A stretch of DNA of 64,000 nt from assembly GCF_019457535.1 (NCBI RefSeq), contig NZ_CP080417.1, forward strand, positions 4,588,001 to 4,652,000. Reading direction: 5' to 3'. The translations under genes were made by a program, and so were the position numbers. Within the stretch, counting starts at the first letter, position 1. Every line of letters begins with the position of its first letter. Positions 40,781 to 50,332 of the stretch are shown in pieces. Below the pieces are notes generated by a model. That model was not told the DNA's origin. It ran no database searches and was given only the letters and a program-made list of their open reading frames with translations. Source of the stretch: Shewanella halotolerans. Lineage in GTDB: Bacteria > Pseudomonadota > Gammaproteobacteria > Enterobacterales > Shewanellaceae.

Positions 40781-40822
40781 CCCAGAGTGCCAGTTAAGGT
40801 ATCTGTCACTCTGGGCATTTTT
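40781..40822 (+). terminator. terminator after menB
   Basis: CCCAGAGTG (40781-40789) and CACTCTGGG (40807-40815) form a nine-pair stem, with a T5 run following. Confidence 0.85.
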
Positions 40823-40889
40823 CTCGACTCGCTCATCTTTATTAATCGTCTTACTGCATTAAGCCAATCGCACTCTCCGACTTTACAAC

Positions 40890-40914
40890 TTAAATGATAA
40901 TAATTATCATTTAA
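40890..40914. promoter_or_regulatory. Fur box
   Basis: A near-perfect palindrome with centre ATGATAATAATTATCAT and TTAA extensions, matching the Fur consensus (GATAATGATAATCATTATC) closely. It lies 24 bases before the start codon at 40938, where it would block transcription when iron is plentiful. Confidence 0.88.
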
Positions 40915-40937
40915 CTAAATCTAAGAGGAGACGCATC

Positions 40938-41129
40938 ATGGCTAAGACATTCACCTTTGCAGTACTACACTTCGGTGTCGCATTCGGAATCACCTACCTG
41001 TTAACCGGTAGCATAGTGATAGGTGGCGCCGTGGCACTCATAGAACCGGCGATCAACACTGTCGTGTTCTACTTCCACGATAAGGTGTGGCAACGCATAG
41101 AGAAGCGCTCCCAGCCGCTGTTAGCCTAA
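40938..41129 (+). CDS. DUF2061 small membrane protein
   Basis: 63 residues with two hydrophobic helices: FAVLHFGVAFGITYLLTGSIVIGGAVALIEPAIN is one continuous region, then VVFYFHDKVWQRIEKR. The pattern T-F-x(2)-LH..VAF..TY and the FY.H...W motif are those of DUF2061, whose function is unknown. A Fur box lies directly upstream, and AGAGGAG precedes the ATG, so it should be induced under iron shortage. Confidence 0.87.
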   Translation: MAKTFTFAVLHFGVAFGITYLLTGSIVIGGAVALIEPAINTVVFYFHDKVWQRIEKRSQPLLA

Positions 41130-41321
41130 TTCACAACTAATTACCGCCAACAGTAGCTTTTAACGCTTAAAAGCAGACCATGTTTAGATTAATAATTGAA
41201 AAATAACTAATTTAACAGACGATAATTTTAAACAAAATCAAATTATCTGTACCCTTTGTAGGCGACATCTGCTATAAGTCGGATTCGATATTTTGCCGTT
41301 ATCAACTTACAAAGGATTGTT

Positions 41322-41852
41322 ATGAAAGCTCTTCTTGCCGCAGCTTGCCTGCTCGTTACACCTCTCTCTTTCGCGTCGGATTACCATCACGCCCTATCGG
41401 TCGGTGCGGGGATAGGTTATACCAGTATTTCATCAGATGATCATGTCTCCGATAATATTCCACTTCACTATGATCTTGCCTATCGCTACCAATTTTCCTC
41501 CGAATGGGGCCTAGAAGTGGGCTACCAGGATGTATTTGTCAACAATATTATTATCATTGGTAATCAAATGGATGATGTCGACAGCTTCCGAGCGGCAGCC
41601 CTGTATACACTCCCCTTGTCTCAGCGAAACAGTCTGGTATTTAAACTGGGCGCCAACCAATATCGACTAAAATTTACTGATACCGACGACAACGGCCGCA
41701 AATATACAGATGATGGTACTGGCCTGCTGGCAGGACTAGGTTGGCGGATGGAGTTTGCGTCGGGCATGGATCTCGGTCTCACCTATCACTATCAAGCGAT
41801 GGATTTACTCGATACCCATACCTTTACTTTCGCCCTCGGTTATCGATTCTAA
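41322..41852 (+). CDS. OmpA-like small outer-membrane beta-barrel protein
   Basis: 176 residues. The signal peptide (1-18, ending SFA) precedes an eight-strand barrel starting HHALSVGAGIGYTSIS, with FSSEWGLEVGYQDVF and the terminal FTFALGYRF, which end in the BAM-recognised Phe. It resembles the OmpA-like/OprH-type small barrels. No peptidoglycan-binding domain. It has a terminator behind it. Function unknown. Confidence 0.82.
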   Translation: MKALLAAACLLVTPLSFASDYHHALSVGAGIGYTSISSDDHVSDNIPLHYDLAYRYQFSSEWGLEVGYQDVFVNNIIIIGNQMDDVDSFRAAALYTLPLSQRNSLVFKLGANQYRLKFTDTDDNGRKYTDDGTGLLAGLGWRMEFASGMDLGLTYHYQAMDLLDTHTFTFALGYRF

Positions 41853-41868
41853 ATCACCCGATAAAAAA

Positions 41869-41899
41869 TAGGGCAAACCTGACAATAGCGTTTGCCCTA
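41869..41899. terminator. bidirectional terminator
   Basis: TAGGGCAAAC (41869-41878) and GTTTGCCCTA (41890-41899) form a ten-pair stem, with an A run before it and a T-rich tail after. It serves the barrel gene and the convergent cupredoxin gene. Confidence 0.8.
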
Positions 41900-41954
41900 C
41901 TATTTATACTAAATCCCTCTATCAGACCTTATTCAACTCCTTTATTCACCCTTT

Positions 41955-42305
41955 TCATTCGACGACTATCACACCTTTGTACATCTGCATCTGGCAGTGG
42001 AATGCATACTCTCCGGGTGTCATGGCCGGAATATTAATAACCGTAGGCTTATCCAATGCCAGCTCCTCACTGATCTCCAGCGCTGGCAACTGTAGTATCG
42101 CCGAACAGGCTGACTTATCCTGCCTTAGAAAGGTAAGTGATGTCGCCTGCCCCGAGGGGATCTTGACACGCGACGGCGTATAGACCCCGTCTTTGACCAC
42201 TATCTCTATGCCTTCTTGACTCACGGGCGCCTCGGGCGAGTAGAGCCAAAACCACCAGACGATAAAACCGATAAGGGCGAGACAGAACAGATTGATAAAT
42301 AACAT
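41955..42305 (-). CDS. membrane-anchored cupredoxin-domain protein
   Basis: 116 residues. An N-terminal helix (about 3-21) anchors a cupredoxin fold (about 32-116). The metal ligand set is Cys67 (KSAC), His103-Cys104 and Met106/Met108 in FHCQMQMYKG, the pattern of the Cupredoxin_1 family rather than the blue-copper H-C-H-M set. It is the last gene of the MerR-copA-cupredoxin unit, nine bases after copA, so it probably accepts or buffers copper outside the membrane. Function in detail unknown. Confidence 0.85.
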   Translation of the reverse strand: MLFINLFCLALIGFIVWWFWLYSPEAPVSQEGIEIVVKDGVYTPSRVKIPSGQATSLTFLRQDKSACSAILQLPALEISEELALDKPTVINIPAMTPGEYAFHCQMQMYKGVIVVE

Positions 42306-42314
42306 ACCAGCCTC

Positions 42315-44558
42315 CTAATGCGCTTTGGCTTTAAACAGACGCAGACGATTGGCGTTGCTCACCACGGTTAGCGATGAGAAGGCCATGGCCGCACCGGCAA
42401 TCACAGGGTTAAGCAGTAAGCCAAACATGGGGTAGAGGATGCCGGCGGCAATGGGAATACCCGCGGCGTTGTAGACGAAGGCGCCAAACAGATTCTGCTT
42501 GATATTTCTCAGCGTTGCCTTGCTGACCGCAATCGCATCGGCCAAGCCGTGCAAGGAGCCACGCATCAGGGTGATGTCGGCACTCTCAATAGCCACATCC
42601 GTACCTGTGCCTATGGCAAAGCCCACGTTAGCCAGTGCCAGCGCCGGGGCATCGTTGATACCATCTCCCGTCATGCCCACCACCTCACCATCTTTCTGCA
42701 ACTCGGCGACCTTACTGGCCTTATCTTGGGGCATCACCTCTGCAAAAAACGTCTCTATGCCGACCTTAGCGGCCACCGCCTTGGCCGTGGCCTGATTATC
42801 TCCGGTTAACATCACCACCTTAATGCCATTGTGCTTGAGCCGTGCGATCGCCTCGGCCGAGTCAGGCTTGATAGGGTCTGCCACCGCTATGATGGCAATA
42901 AGCTCATTGTCTCTCGCCAGATACATGGGCGTCTTAGCCTCCGCCGCCAGCTGCTGCGCCTTGGCTTGATAAGCCTGAATATCCACCTCATAGTCCTGCA
43001 TCAACGCCTGGTTACCAAACAGCAGCGACTGACCATTCAATTGAGCCTGTACGCCACGACCCGAAATGGCGGTAAATGCCTCGACATCCTCAAGCTCAAT
43101 TTCACGACGAGTCGCCGACTCGACGATCGCCTCGGCCAGGGGATGCTCAGAGTGTCGCTCAATGCCGGCGGCCAGGGCTAGTACCTCACTCTCGCCAATG
43201 GAAGCAGCCTGAGTAACCACCACATCTGTGACCTGAGGTGAGCCCTGGGTAATAGTGCCCGTCTTATCCAGTACCATGACACTGATCTTAGAGGCAGTTT
43301 GTAGCGCCTCGCCGTTACGGATCAACACCCCAGACTCGGCAGCCTTGCCCACACCCACCATGACAGACATAGGCGTGGCCAGCCCCAGGGCACAGGGGCA
43401 GGCGATGATCAACACAGTCGTGGCCGAGACGATGGCAAACACCATGGAAGGTTCGGGGCCAAAGTTAAACCACACCATGGCGCTAACGATGGCGATGATC
43501 ATGATGGCCGGTACGAAATAGCTGGCGATTACATCTGCAAGCCGACCGATAGGCAGCTTAGAGTTTTGCGCCCGCTTCACCATGGCGATAATTCTGGCCA
43601 GGGCAGTGTCTTTACCCACTCGGGTCGCGCTAAAGACGATGGAACCGGACTTGTTTAAGGTCCCCGTGACAACCTCGCTGTCGATCGCCTTCTCAACCGG
43701 CATAGGCTCGCCGGTCAACATAGACTCATCCACCATGGTGGCGCCCTCGATGACCACACCATCGACGGGGATCTTCTCGCCGGGGCGCACCCGAACCTTG
43801 TCACCTTGCAGCACCTGAGCAATGTCGATATCCAGCTCTTTACCATCGCGTATCACCCGTGCCGTCTTGGCCTGTAAGCCGATCAGACGCTTAATCGCCT
43901 CTGAGGTCTTGCCCCTGGCCTTGACCTCTAATGCCAATCCCAGGTTGATCAAACCTATGATCATCGCCGTGGCCTCAAAATAGACGTGGCGCGCCATCTC
44001 GGGCAGCAGGGTTGGAAAGGCGACCACCAGCATGGAATAGAGCCAGGCTGTGCCTGTACCTAAGGCGATAAGCGTGTCCATGTTGGCGTTGTGGTGCACA
44101 AAGGATTTCCACGCTCCCACATAGAAGTGTTTACCGGACAGGAGCATGATGCTCAGAGTCACCAAGCCCACCAGGCCCCAGGCTAGCTGCTCGGTCGTGG
44201 TCGTTACCGTCATCTCGCCGATAAACAGGCCGTAGATCATCAAGGGAATACCTACAGAAAGGGCGATAAAGGTATGGCGCAGCAGGCTGCGGTAATAGTC
44301 GAGATCCGCCTGCTCCTTCTCATCCATGGCATCATTACCCGCCTCGGCCTGCAGCTGGGTCGCGTTATAACCCGCCGCCTCGACAGCCGCAATCAGCTGC
44401 TGCGGCGTTGCCGAACCCGAGACATCGACGATGCGCTCGGCAAAGTTCATCTCGACCGAGTCGACACCGGGCACAGATTTTAATGCCTTCTCTATCTTAC
44501 CGACGCAGCTGGCACAGCCAGCACCTATGATATTGAGTTGTACTCTGTTGGTGTCCAT
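42315..44558 (-). CDS. copA: copper-exporting P1B-type ATPase
   Basis: 747 residues from the ATG at 44558, with GGAGG upstream; a TTG at 44564 gives two extra residues. One N-terminal metal-binding domain has Cys15-x-x-Cys18 (GAGCASC). Further: eight predicted helices, actuator TGE at 282-284, the ion-binding CPC at 387-389, phosphorylated Asp431 in DKTGTIT, and a hinge [10 protein letters not shown]. These are the Cu(I)-export ATPase signs (PIB-1). It pumps Cu+ to the periplasm. Translationally close to the upstream MerR gene (two-base gap) and to the cupredoxin gene. Confidence 0.96.
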   Translation of the reverse strand: MDTNRVQLNIIGAGCASCVGKIEKALKSVPGVDSVEMNFAERIVDVSGSATPQQLIAAVEAAGYNATQLQAEAGNDAMDEKEQADLDYYRSLLRHTFIALSVGIPLMIYGLFIGEMTVTTTTEQLAWGLVGLVTLSIMLLSGKHFYVGAWKSFVHHNANMDTLIALGTGTAWLYSMLVVAFPTLLPEMARHVYFEATAMIIGLINLGLALEVKARGKTSEAIKRLIGLQAKTARVIRDGKELDIDIAQVLQGDKVRVRPGEKIPVDGVVIEGATMVDESMLTGEPMPVEKAIDSEVVTGTLNKSGSIVFSATRVGKDTALARIIAMVKRAQNSKLPIGRLADVIASYFVPAIMIIAIVSAMVWFNFGPEPSMVFAIVSATTVLIIACPCALGLATPMSVMVGVGKAAESGVLIRNGEALQTASKISVMVLDKTGTITQGSPQVTDVVVTQAASIGESEVLALAAGIERHSEHPLAEAIVESATRREIELEDVEAFTAISGRGVQAQLNGQSLLFGNQALMQDYEVDIQAYQAKAQQLAAEAKTPMYLARDNELIAIIAVADPIKPDSAEAIARLKHNGIKVVMLTGDNQATAKAVAAKVGIETFFAEVMPQDKASKVAELQKDGEVVGMTGDGINDAPALALANVGFAIGTGTDVAIESADITLMRGSLHGLADAIAVSKATLRNIKQNLFGAFVYNAAGIPIAAGILYPMFGLLLNPVIAGAAMAFSSLTVVSNANRLRLFKAKAH

Positions 44559-44560
44559 CT

Positions 44561-45022
44561 TCAATCCTCCAGGCTAGGCGTCATGCTTGATTCACGATTG
44601 GCTTCTATGTGGCTGCTTTCTGTATAAGTGCCTTCGATTAGATGACAGATCATGTTGCCGGTCGGCGCCTTATCCGGCTTATGGGACCAATCCGCTACCG
44701 CATTCGACAGCTTGCGTCTCAGCTTTACCATCTCTTCAAACTGCTTCTCTGTCTCCTCGAGCTTCAGCTGGATCATCTGCCGCACCAAGCCGCAAGCACT
44801 CTCGCCCTGATCCGTGCGCGAGAAGATCACCTTGATCTCATCGACGCTAAACCCCAGGTTTCTAGCGCTTAAGATAAACTGCATACGCGACTGATCCTTG
44901 TCGCTGTAGTCCTTGTAGCCGTTGACCGAAGACTTAGCCGGGCTCAGCAGGCCGATGCGGGTATAGAAGCGCACTGTATCGCCCGTGATATTAAGATTCT
45001 TTGCTAGTTGATTGACGCGCAT
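44561..45022 (-). CDS. MerR-family heavy-metal-responsive regulator
   Basis: 153 residues from the ATG at 45022 (GGAG five bases before); a GTG at 45028 is an alternative. The MerR winged helix is at the N-terminus ([24 protein letters not shown]), then the dimerisation coiled coil. Cys residues occur near 80 (ESACG) and near 129 (NMICHLIEG). This ligand set resembles ZntR/PbrR as much as CueR, so the metal cannot be fixed, but the adjoining copA and cupredoxin genes make copper most likely. The gene has a 19-base-spacer promoter upstream and is the first gene of the copper unit. Confidence 0.9.
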   Translation of the reverse strand: MRVNQLAKNLNITGDTVRFYTRIGLLSPAKSSVNGYKDYSDKDQSRMQFILSARNLGFSVDEIKVIFSRTDQGESACGLVRQMIQLKLEETEKQFEEMVKLRRKLSNAVADWSHKPDKAPTGNMICHLIEGTYTESSHIEANRESSMTPSLED

Positions 45023-45060
45023 ATTCACTCCAACAAGACATTTTTTAAGCTCATGCCTTG

Positions 45061-45091
45061 ACTATAAACCTGTGTGTTAGACACAGGTCAA
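45061..45091 (-). promoter_or_regulatory. MerR-type promoter/operator of the copper unit
   Basis: On the minus strand TTGACC (45086-45091) and TATAGT (45061-45066) are 19 bases apart, the overlong spacer typical of MerR promoters. Between them lies a perfect dyad ACCTGTGT-N5-ACACAGGT (45068-45088), where the activator would bend the DNA. It should be autoregulated and drive MerR, copA and the cupredoxin gene. Confidence 0.9.
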
Positions 45092-45139
45092 GGAACTCAG
45101 AAAGAAAAAATCGAAAGCGTGATGAAAAAGCGACTGGCA

Positions 45140-45174
45140 TAAAAAAAGCAGCCGTTAGAGAGGCTGCTTTTTCT
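45140..45174 (-). terminator. terminator after glmS
   Basis: AGCAGCC (45147-45153) and GGCTGCT (45162-45168) pair around GTTAGAGA, with T and A runs. It lies just after the glmS stop on the minus strand. Confidence 0.85.
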
Positions 45175-45202
45175 GATATGGGGCTTAGTTTAAGAGCGCA
45201 AA

Positions 45203-47032
45203 TTACTCTACCGTCACCGATTTTGCCAGGTTACGCGGCTGATCCACGTCGGTCCCCTTGATCAGGGCGACATGATAAGACAGCAGCTGCAACGGTATGG
45301 TGTAGATGAGCGGCGCCATGTAGTCGTCACAGTGTGGCACAGGGATCACCTTCATGGTGTCGTCTGACTCGAACTCGGCGTCCTTGTCGGCAAACACATA
45401 CATCAGGCCACCACGGGCACGCACCTCTTCGACGTTCGACTTGAGCTTCTCCAGCAGTTCGTTGTTTGGCGCCACGACGATCACCGGCATATCGGCATCG
45501 ATCAGTGCCAGCGGGCCATGTTTTAGCTCACCAGATGCATAAGCTTCGGCGTGGATGTAAGAGATCTCCTTAAGCTTAAGCGCACCTTCCATCGCGATAG
45601 GATACTGATCGCCACGGCCCAGGAACAGAGCGTGATGCTTATCGGCAAAGTCTTCGGCCAACTCGGCGATGGCATCATCCAAGCCTAGCGCCTGCTCCAC
45701 CTTAGCCGGCATAGACTGCAGACTCTGGGTGATCTCGGCCAACATCTCGGGAGACATGCCGTTGTGACGACCGACAGCGGCGGTCAGCATTAGGAGACCT
45801 GCCAGCTGTACGGTAAAGGCCTTGGTTGAGGCCACGCCGATCTCGGCGCCCGCCTTCATCATGTAAGCCATGTCCGACTCGCGCACCAGAGAAGAACCTG
45901 GCGCGTTACAGATGGTCAGGGTCGCCTTGTAGCCCATCTCTTTGGCCAAACGCAGCGCGGCCAGGGTATCGGCGGTTTCGCCCGATTGAGAGATGGTCAC
46001 CAGCAGGCTGTTGGGGAACAGGTGCGACTTGCGGTAACGGAACTCGGAGGCTATCTCGACGTTACAGGAAACGCCTGCCCAATCCTCAAGCCAGTAACGT
46101 GCCGCCATGCCCGCATGGTAGCTGGTACCACAGGCGATGATCTGCACGTGTTTGATATCTTTTAGGAACTCAGCCGCGTTTTCACCGAAGGCAGAATCCA
46201 GCACATGGCCACCGGCGATGCGTCCCTCCAGAGTATGAGCGATAGCGCGAGGCTGCTCATAGATCTCCTTGAGCATATAGTGACGGTACTCGCCCTTGTC
46301 GCCCGCATCATGAGTCACTTCCGACTCTTTCACTTCGCGCTCGACCGCGTTGCCATCAACGTCGAAGATACTCACGGTGCGACGGGTTACCTCGGCCACA
46401 TCACCCTCTTCGAGGAAAGCGAACGAGCGGGTCACAGGCAGCAGCGCCAGCTGATCCGAGGCGACGAAGTTTTCGCCCAGGCCGAAACCTATCACCAGTG
46501 GGCTACCTGAGCGGGCGACTATCATGCGCTCGCTGTCACGGCGGTCGATAACAACCGTGCCGTAGGCACCTTCGAGTTGCTTAACCGTGGCCTGCACTGC
46601 GCCAAGCAGAGTGTCATGAGACTTAAGCTCATGGTGTACCAGGTGGCAGATCACTTCGGTATCTGTATCTGAGTTAAAGGTGTAACCCAGGCCCTTCAGC
46701 ATGTCGCGTAGCTTATTGTGGTTTTCGATGATGCCGTTGTGCACCACGGCAATGTCACCGCTGGACTGATGAGGGTGAGCATTACGCTCACTCGGCTCGC
46801 CATGGGTCGCCCAACGCGTATGGGCGATGCCGGTGCCACCGACCAGCGGTGCCTGCTCTAAGGCACTAGACAGCTCTTGCACCTTGCCTACACGGCGTGT
46901 GCTTGCCAGTTCATTGTTATGGATAACCGCCACACCGGCAGAGTCATAACCACGATATTCGAGGCGGCGTAGCCCCTCGACTAGAATTTCCGCAACATCC
47001 CTTTGCGCCACTGCGCCAACGATTCCGCACAT
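45203..47032 (-). CDS. glmS: glutamine-fructose-6-phosphate aminotransferase (isomerising)
   Basis: 609 residues; E. coli GlmS has 609. It makes glucosamine 6-phosphate from fructose 6-phosphate and glutamine, first step of UDP-GlcNAc synthesis. The N-terminal nucleophile Cys follows Met1 (MCGIVGAV), the glutaminase domain runs to about 240, and two SIS isomerase domains follow ([16 protein letters not shown]). It ends LAKSVTVE, where the terminal residues close the active site. It lies 35 bases after the DeoR gene and is likely in its operon. No ribozyme is expected or seen. Confidence 0.98.
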   Translation of the reverse strand: MCGIVGAVAQRDVAEILVEGLRRLEYRGYDSAGVAVIHNNELASTRRVGKVQELSSALEQAPLVGGTGIAHTRWATHGEPSERNAHPHQSSGDIAVVHNGIIENHNKLRDMLKGLGYTFNSDTDTEVICHLVHHELKSHDTLLGAVQATVKQLEGAYGTVVIDRRDSERMIVARSGSPLVIGFGLGENFVASDQLALLPVTRSFAFLEEGDVAEVTRRTVSIFDVDGNAVEREVKESEVTHDAGDKGEYRHYMLKEIYEQPRAIAHTLEGRIAGGHVLDSAFGENAAEFLKDIKHVQIIACGTSYHAGMAARYWLEDWAGVSCNVEIASEFRYRKSHLFPNSLLVTISQSGETADTLAALRLAKEMGYKATLTICNAPGSSLVRESDMAYMMKAGAEIGVASTKAFTVQLAGLLMLTAAVGRHNGMSPEMLAEITQSLQSMPAKVEQALGLDDAIAELAEDFADKHHALFLGRGDQYPIAMEGALKLKEISYIHAEAYASGELKHGPLALIDADMPVIVVAPNNELLEKLKSNVEEVRARGGLMYVFADKDAEFESDDTMKVIPVPHCDDYMAPLIYTIPLQLLSYHVALIKGTDVDQPRNLAKSVTVE

Positions 47033-47067
47033 AGTTTTTTCCTACTTACTCTTACTAATTTAAAAAT

Positions 47068-47850
47068 TTACTTTGAGTAGGGCGCGAGAATCACCTCTAC
47101 ACCCTGCTCGATAATCTGTTCTACCGTCTGCTCATCGACTCTGTCGTCGGTCACCAGCACGCTTATCTGCTGCCATGGCAGCTCCAGGTTAGGTATACGC
47201 CTGCCTATCTTGTCTGAGTCCACCATGACGATCACCTCACGGGAAACCTCGGCCATCACCTTGCTAAGACCGGTCAACTCGTTGAAGGTGGTAGTGCCTC
47301 TGGCGAGATCTATCCCATCGGCGCCGATGAACAGCTGATCGAAGTTATAGGAGCGCAGCACCTGTTCGGCCACCTGTCCCTGGAAAGATTCTGAATGGGG
47401 ATCCCAGGTGCCGCCGGTCATCAGTAGCGTCGGCTCGTTTTCCAGCTCGTGTATGGCGTTGGCCAGCTGCAACGAGTTGGTCATCACCACCAGACCGCGC
47501 TTGGTATTGAGCTGCTGTACCAGGCCCGAAGTGGTACTGCCGCTGTCTATGATGATGCGGTTATGATCTTTAATCAGCCTGGCCGCCGCCTCGGCGATAG
47601 ATAGCTTATTGGGGGCTATCTTGGCGCTGAACTGCTGAGTCACCTCATCGGGGATCGCCACGGCGCCACCGTAACGACGCAGCAGCAAGCCGGTTTTTTC
47701 CAGCACTGCCAAGTCTTTACGTATGGTGACTTCGGAGGTCTCGAAACGATTAGCCAGCTCATCGACGCTCACCTCGCCAGTCTCATTCAAGACGGCTATG
47801 ATGCTGTGGCGGCGTTGCTGAGTGTTTCGTTTATTCACAAAGAGTTTCAC
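47068..47850 (-). CDS. DeoR-family transcriptional regulator
   Basis: 260 residues. The N-terminal HTH has the DeoR pattern (RRHSIIAVLNETGEVSVDELANRFETSEVTIRKDLAVLEKTG), and the C-terminal DeoRC domain is a sugar-phosphate-sensing domain (INSG-like SGSTTSGL, VVMTNSLQLANAIHE, MLTGG-like LLMTGG, ADGID). It precedes glmS in one transcription unit, so it may sense an amino-sugar phosphate and regulate glmS and itself. Ligand inferred only. Confidence 0.92.
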   Translation of the reverse strand: MKLFVNKRNTQQRRHSIIAVLNETGEVSVDELANRFETSEVTIRKDLAVLEKTGLLLRRYGGAVAIPDEVTQQFSAKIAPNKLSIAEAAARLIKDHNRIIIDSGSTTSGLVQQLNTKRGLVVMTNSLQLANAIHELENEPTLLMTGGTWDPHSESFQGQVAEQVLRSYNFDQLFIGADGIDLARGTTTFNELTGLSKVMAEVSREVIVMVDSDKIGRRIPNLELPWQQISVLVTDDRVDEQTVEQIIEQGVEVILAPYSK

Positions 47851-47852
47851 TT

Positions 47853-47891
47853 AAGTTTCGTTTCGAAAGATGAATTATAGTGATTCGAAAC
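47853..47891. promoter_or_regulatory. TTTCG/CGAAA repeats, candidate DeoR operator
   Basis: Upstream of the DeoR gene, AAGTTTCG (47853-47860), TTTCGAAA (47861-47868) and TTCGAAAC (47884-47891) form overlapping direct and inverted repeats of a CGAAA core, which suits autoregulation by the neighbouring DeoR protein. Confidence 0.5.
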
Positions 47892-47933
47892 TTTTTTACC
47901 AGCAATAAAGATTGAAAACCGAGCTAAAAACGC

Positions 47934-47962
47934 AAAAAGCCGCTATCACAGATAGCGGCTTA
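47934..47962 (-). terminator. terminator after the TonB receptor gene
   Basis: AGCCGCTATC (47938-47947) and GATAGCGGCT (47951-47960) pair around ACA, with a T5 run on the minus strand. Confidence 0.85.
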
Positions 47963-47983
47963 ATGAGTGAAATGAAATTGAGA

Positions 47984-50122
47984 TTAGAACTTGGCTTGCA
48001 GCGCTAAACCGAAGTGACGTCCCTCTCCCACGGTAACGTCCGTATTGGTACCACCGGCCAGGTAATCGGTATCGAACAGGTTCTTCACATTGAGGCGTAC
48101 GCTGACATCGCTACCCATCACATCCATGGTATAGGCGGCGCCGATATCGAAGCGCACATAGGCATCCTTGGTGATGGTGTTATCCGTATTGGCGAAACGC
48201 TCGCCCACATAGATGGCACCAAAGTTAAGCGCTAAGGCCTCTGTCATCTCATAGCGGGTCCAGATGTTGGCCGACCACTCGGGGGCATCCACAGGCGTCT
48301 TGCCGTTGAGTCTGTCTTCTTCCGGCCGTTGATACTCGGCATCTAGATACATCATAGAGCCTGTCATGAACCACTTGTCGCTCAGCTGCCCTTGAGCCCC
48401 CATCTCGAAGCCTTTATGACGCTGTTCACCAGATTGAGTGGTGATCGTCTTATCGCCACTGGTCGGGATCACCTCGAGATCTTGGGTCACGGTAACATTG
48501 GATACCGTAATATCGAAAACAGCGCCGGTTAGCAGCAGACTGCCATCGAACAGCTCCCACTTGGTACCGACCTCATACTGCTCGCCATACTCAGGATCCA
48601 GATTCATCTGATCGTTCACATCATCCGGATCATTCACCATACCCTGGGGGGTGAAGCTCTTAGAGTAGTTGAAATAGATGCTGCCGTTCTCAGCCGGCGA
48701 GTAGATCACCCCAAACTTAGGCGATACCGCATAGCTGTTATTGCCCTTACCATCCTTCTTCTGCTCATCGTAACGTACACCGGCCAACAACTGCCATTGC
48801 TGGTTGATGGTCATCAGATCCTGAATATAGAAGCCATAATGCTTATAGTCGGACTCAGACTTGGTGGTGTCGCGATGATAATCCAAATCTGGACGAGGCA
48901 CAGGCTGTCCCGGCATCACCAGCTGGTTCTTATCTCCCGCCTCCTTTAGCTGGCCATAGTAGTAGTCCAGCATATTGGCGCCGATCAACAGCTTGTGCTC
49001 GAAGTCGCCGGTGCTAAAGTCGCCGGTAAAGTCGATGAAGCCAGTCTTGTGTTGCCAGTCGTCATAACGATCGAATGGGCTAATGGTGTAACCATCGGTG
49101 AAGGGATCTTCCGAGCCCTTTACCAGGCTAGGTGAGGAATCTAAACGCTGACGATTAAACTGCTGATCGTTATAACCCGCCTTGATCTGCCAATCGTCGC
49201 TAAGATGATAGGTTAGCTCGGCGCCCAGGTTTGAGATGGTGTTATCGGTAAAGGCCCAGGGCTGATCCCAGATGATATCGCGGCCACCGATCAGCTCGCC
49301 TCGACTGTTGAGCCAGCCACCACGGTCTATGCCCGTCTTATCCTGAGTGTGGTCATACTTGAGCGACAGCATAAGATCGTCTGTGATATCGAACTCCAGA
49401 TTCAGATAGCCCAACCAGCGATCCCGCTCCTGATTGCTGCCGTCCTGATATTCACGCCAATATTGAGTGTCTTGCTTAACCAGCACTGTGCGGTAACGTA
49501 TGGTCTGCGCCTCATTAAGGCTGCCACCGGCATCCAGCTGAAAACGGGTAGAACCATGCTCGTCGGTATCGAAGCCCAGCTCAAACAGAGTGTCATAGAT
49601 AGGCTTCTTGGTGACCATGTTGATCAGGCCACCAGGGCCAGACTGGCCATAGAGCATGCTAGAGGGGCCCTTTAACACCTCGACCTGTTGCAGGGTCTCG
49701 ATAGGCTGCACATAATGAGACCACTGCTGCTGACCATTGATCAGATAACCCGAGCCCGATGACAGCTCGAAACCGCGGATGTTAAATACCTGACGATTCC
49801 ACTTCTCACTGCCGCTGGTGACACTCGAGTCGTTTACCAGAACCTCCGACAGGTTGGTCGCCAACTGCTCGTCGGTCACAAAGTCGGGGATCACAGCCAC
49901 AGATTGCGGCGTATCCATAAGATCGATATCACCACGCATGGCGCCAGAGGCGACGCCCACCTTATAGTCGTTGAAGGTTCGCCCCGTCACGGTAATACGT
50001 TCGATATTAGCCTCAACCAGGCTGTTTTCGGCATCATCGGCCACTGCAGGCGTCGCCGCCAGGGCGACCAACACGGCAAAACCGACAGGAGAATAGTTAA
50101 ACGAACCTAGCTTAAATGACAT
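47984..50122 (-). CDS. TonB-dependent siderophore receptor
   Basis: 712 residues from the ATG at 50122 (MSFKLGSFNYS), preceded by GAGG; an upstream start at 50146 adds eight residues. A signal peptide ends near VADD. The plug domain (about 55-170) has the family's VLKGPSSMLYGQSGPGG, then a 22-strand barrel. The TonB box is probably RITVTG near 42-50. The C-terminus LALQAKF ends in Phe. It resembles FhuA/FpvA-type receptors for ferric siderophores. A Fur-box-like sequence lies upstream. It is placed between glmU and the DeoR-glmS unit. Confidence 0.9.
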   Translation of the reverse strand: MSFKLGSFNYSPVGFAVLVALAATPAVADDAENSLVEANIERITVTGRTFNDYKVGVASGAMRGDIDLMDTPQSVAVIPDFVTDEQLATNLSEVLVNDSSVTSGSEKWNRQVFNIRGFELSSGSGYLINGQQQWSHYVQPIETLQQVEVLKGPSSMLYGQSGPGGLINMVTKKPIYDTLFELGFDTDEHGSTRFQLDAGGSLNEAQTIRYRTVLVKQDTQYWREYQDGSNQERDRWLGYLNLEFDITDDLMLSLKYDHTQDKTGIDRGGWLNSRGELIGGRDIIWDQPWAFTDNTISNLGAELTYHLSDDWQIKAGYNDQQFNRQRLDSSPSLVKGSEDPFTDGYTISPFDRYDDWQHKTGFIDFTGDFSTGDFEHKLLIGANMLDYYYGQLKEAGDKNQLVMPGQPVPRPDLDYHRDTTKSESDYKHYGFYIQDLMTINQQWQLLAGVRYDEQKKDGKGNNSYAVSPKFGVIYSPAENGSIYFNYSKSFTPQGMVNDPDDVNDQMNLDPEYGEQYEVGTKWELFDGSLLLTGAVFDITVSNVTVTQDLEVIPTSGDKTITTQSGEQRHKGFEMGAQGQLSDKWFMTGSMMYLDAEYQRPEEDRLNGKTPVDAPEWSANIWTRYEMTEALALNFGAIYVGERFANTDNTITKDAYVRFDIGAAYTMDVMGSDVSVRLNVKNLFDTDYLAGGTNTDVTVGEGRHFGLALQAKF

Positions 50123-50169
50123 GCAAACCTCACCACTAAACAACAAGTAAACGAAAGTTGCGACAAATA

Positions 50170-50192
50170 TAAATGAGAATTGTTTTTATTTA
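50170..50192. promoter_or_regulatory. probable Fur box
   Basis: An imperfect palindrome AATGAGAATTGTTTTTATT resembles the Fur consensus in its first half but poorly in its second. It lies 48 bases before the TonB receptor start. Iron control is also expected from the gene's nature. Confidence 0.55.
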
Positions 50193-50288
50193 AGATTATT
50201 TACATCCCTTTACACTGTTGGCCGATCCAGTTCACTAAATTAGCCTTATCGGCCAGAGAATTGGCAGTTATGCAATGAAAACGGGCAT

Positions 50289-50316
50289 AAAAAAAGCGAC
50301 CATAGAGGTCGCTTCT
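50289..50316 (-). terminator. terminator after glmU
   Basis: AAGCGACC (50294-50301) and GGTCGCTT (50307-50314) pair around ATAGA, with an A run giving the U tract on the minus strand. Confidence 0.82.
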
Positions 50317-50332
50317 TCTTACTTTTACCAGC

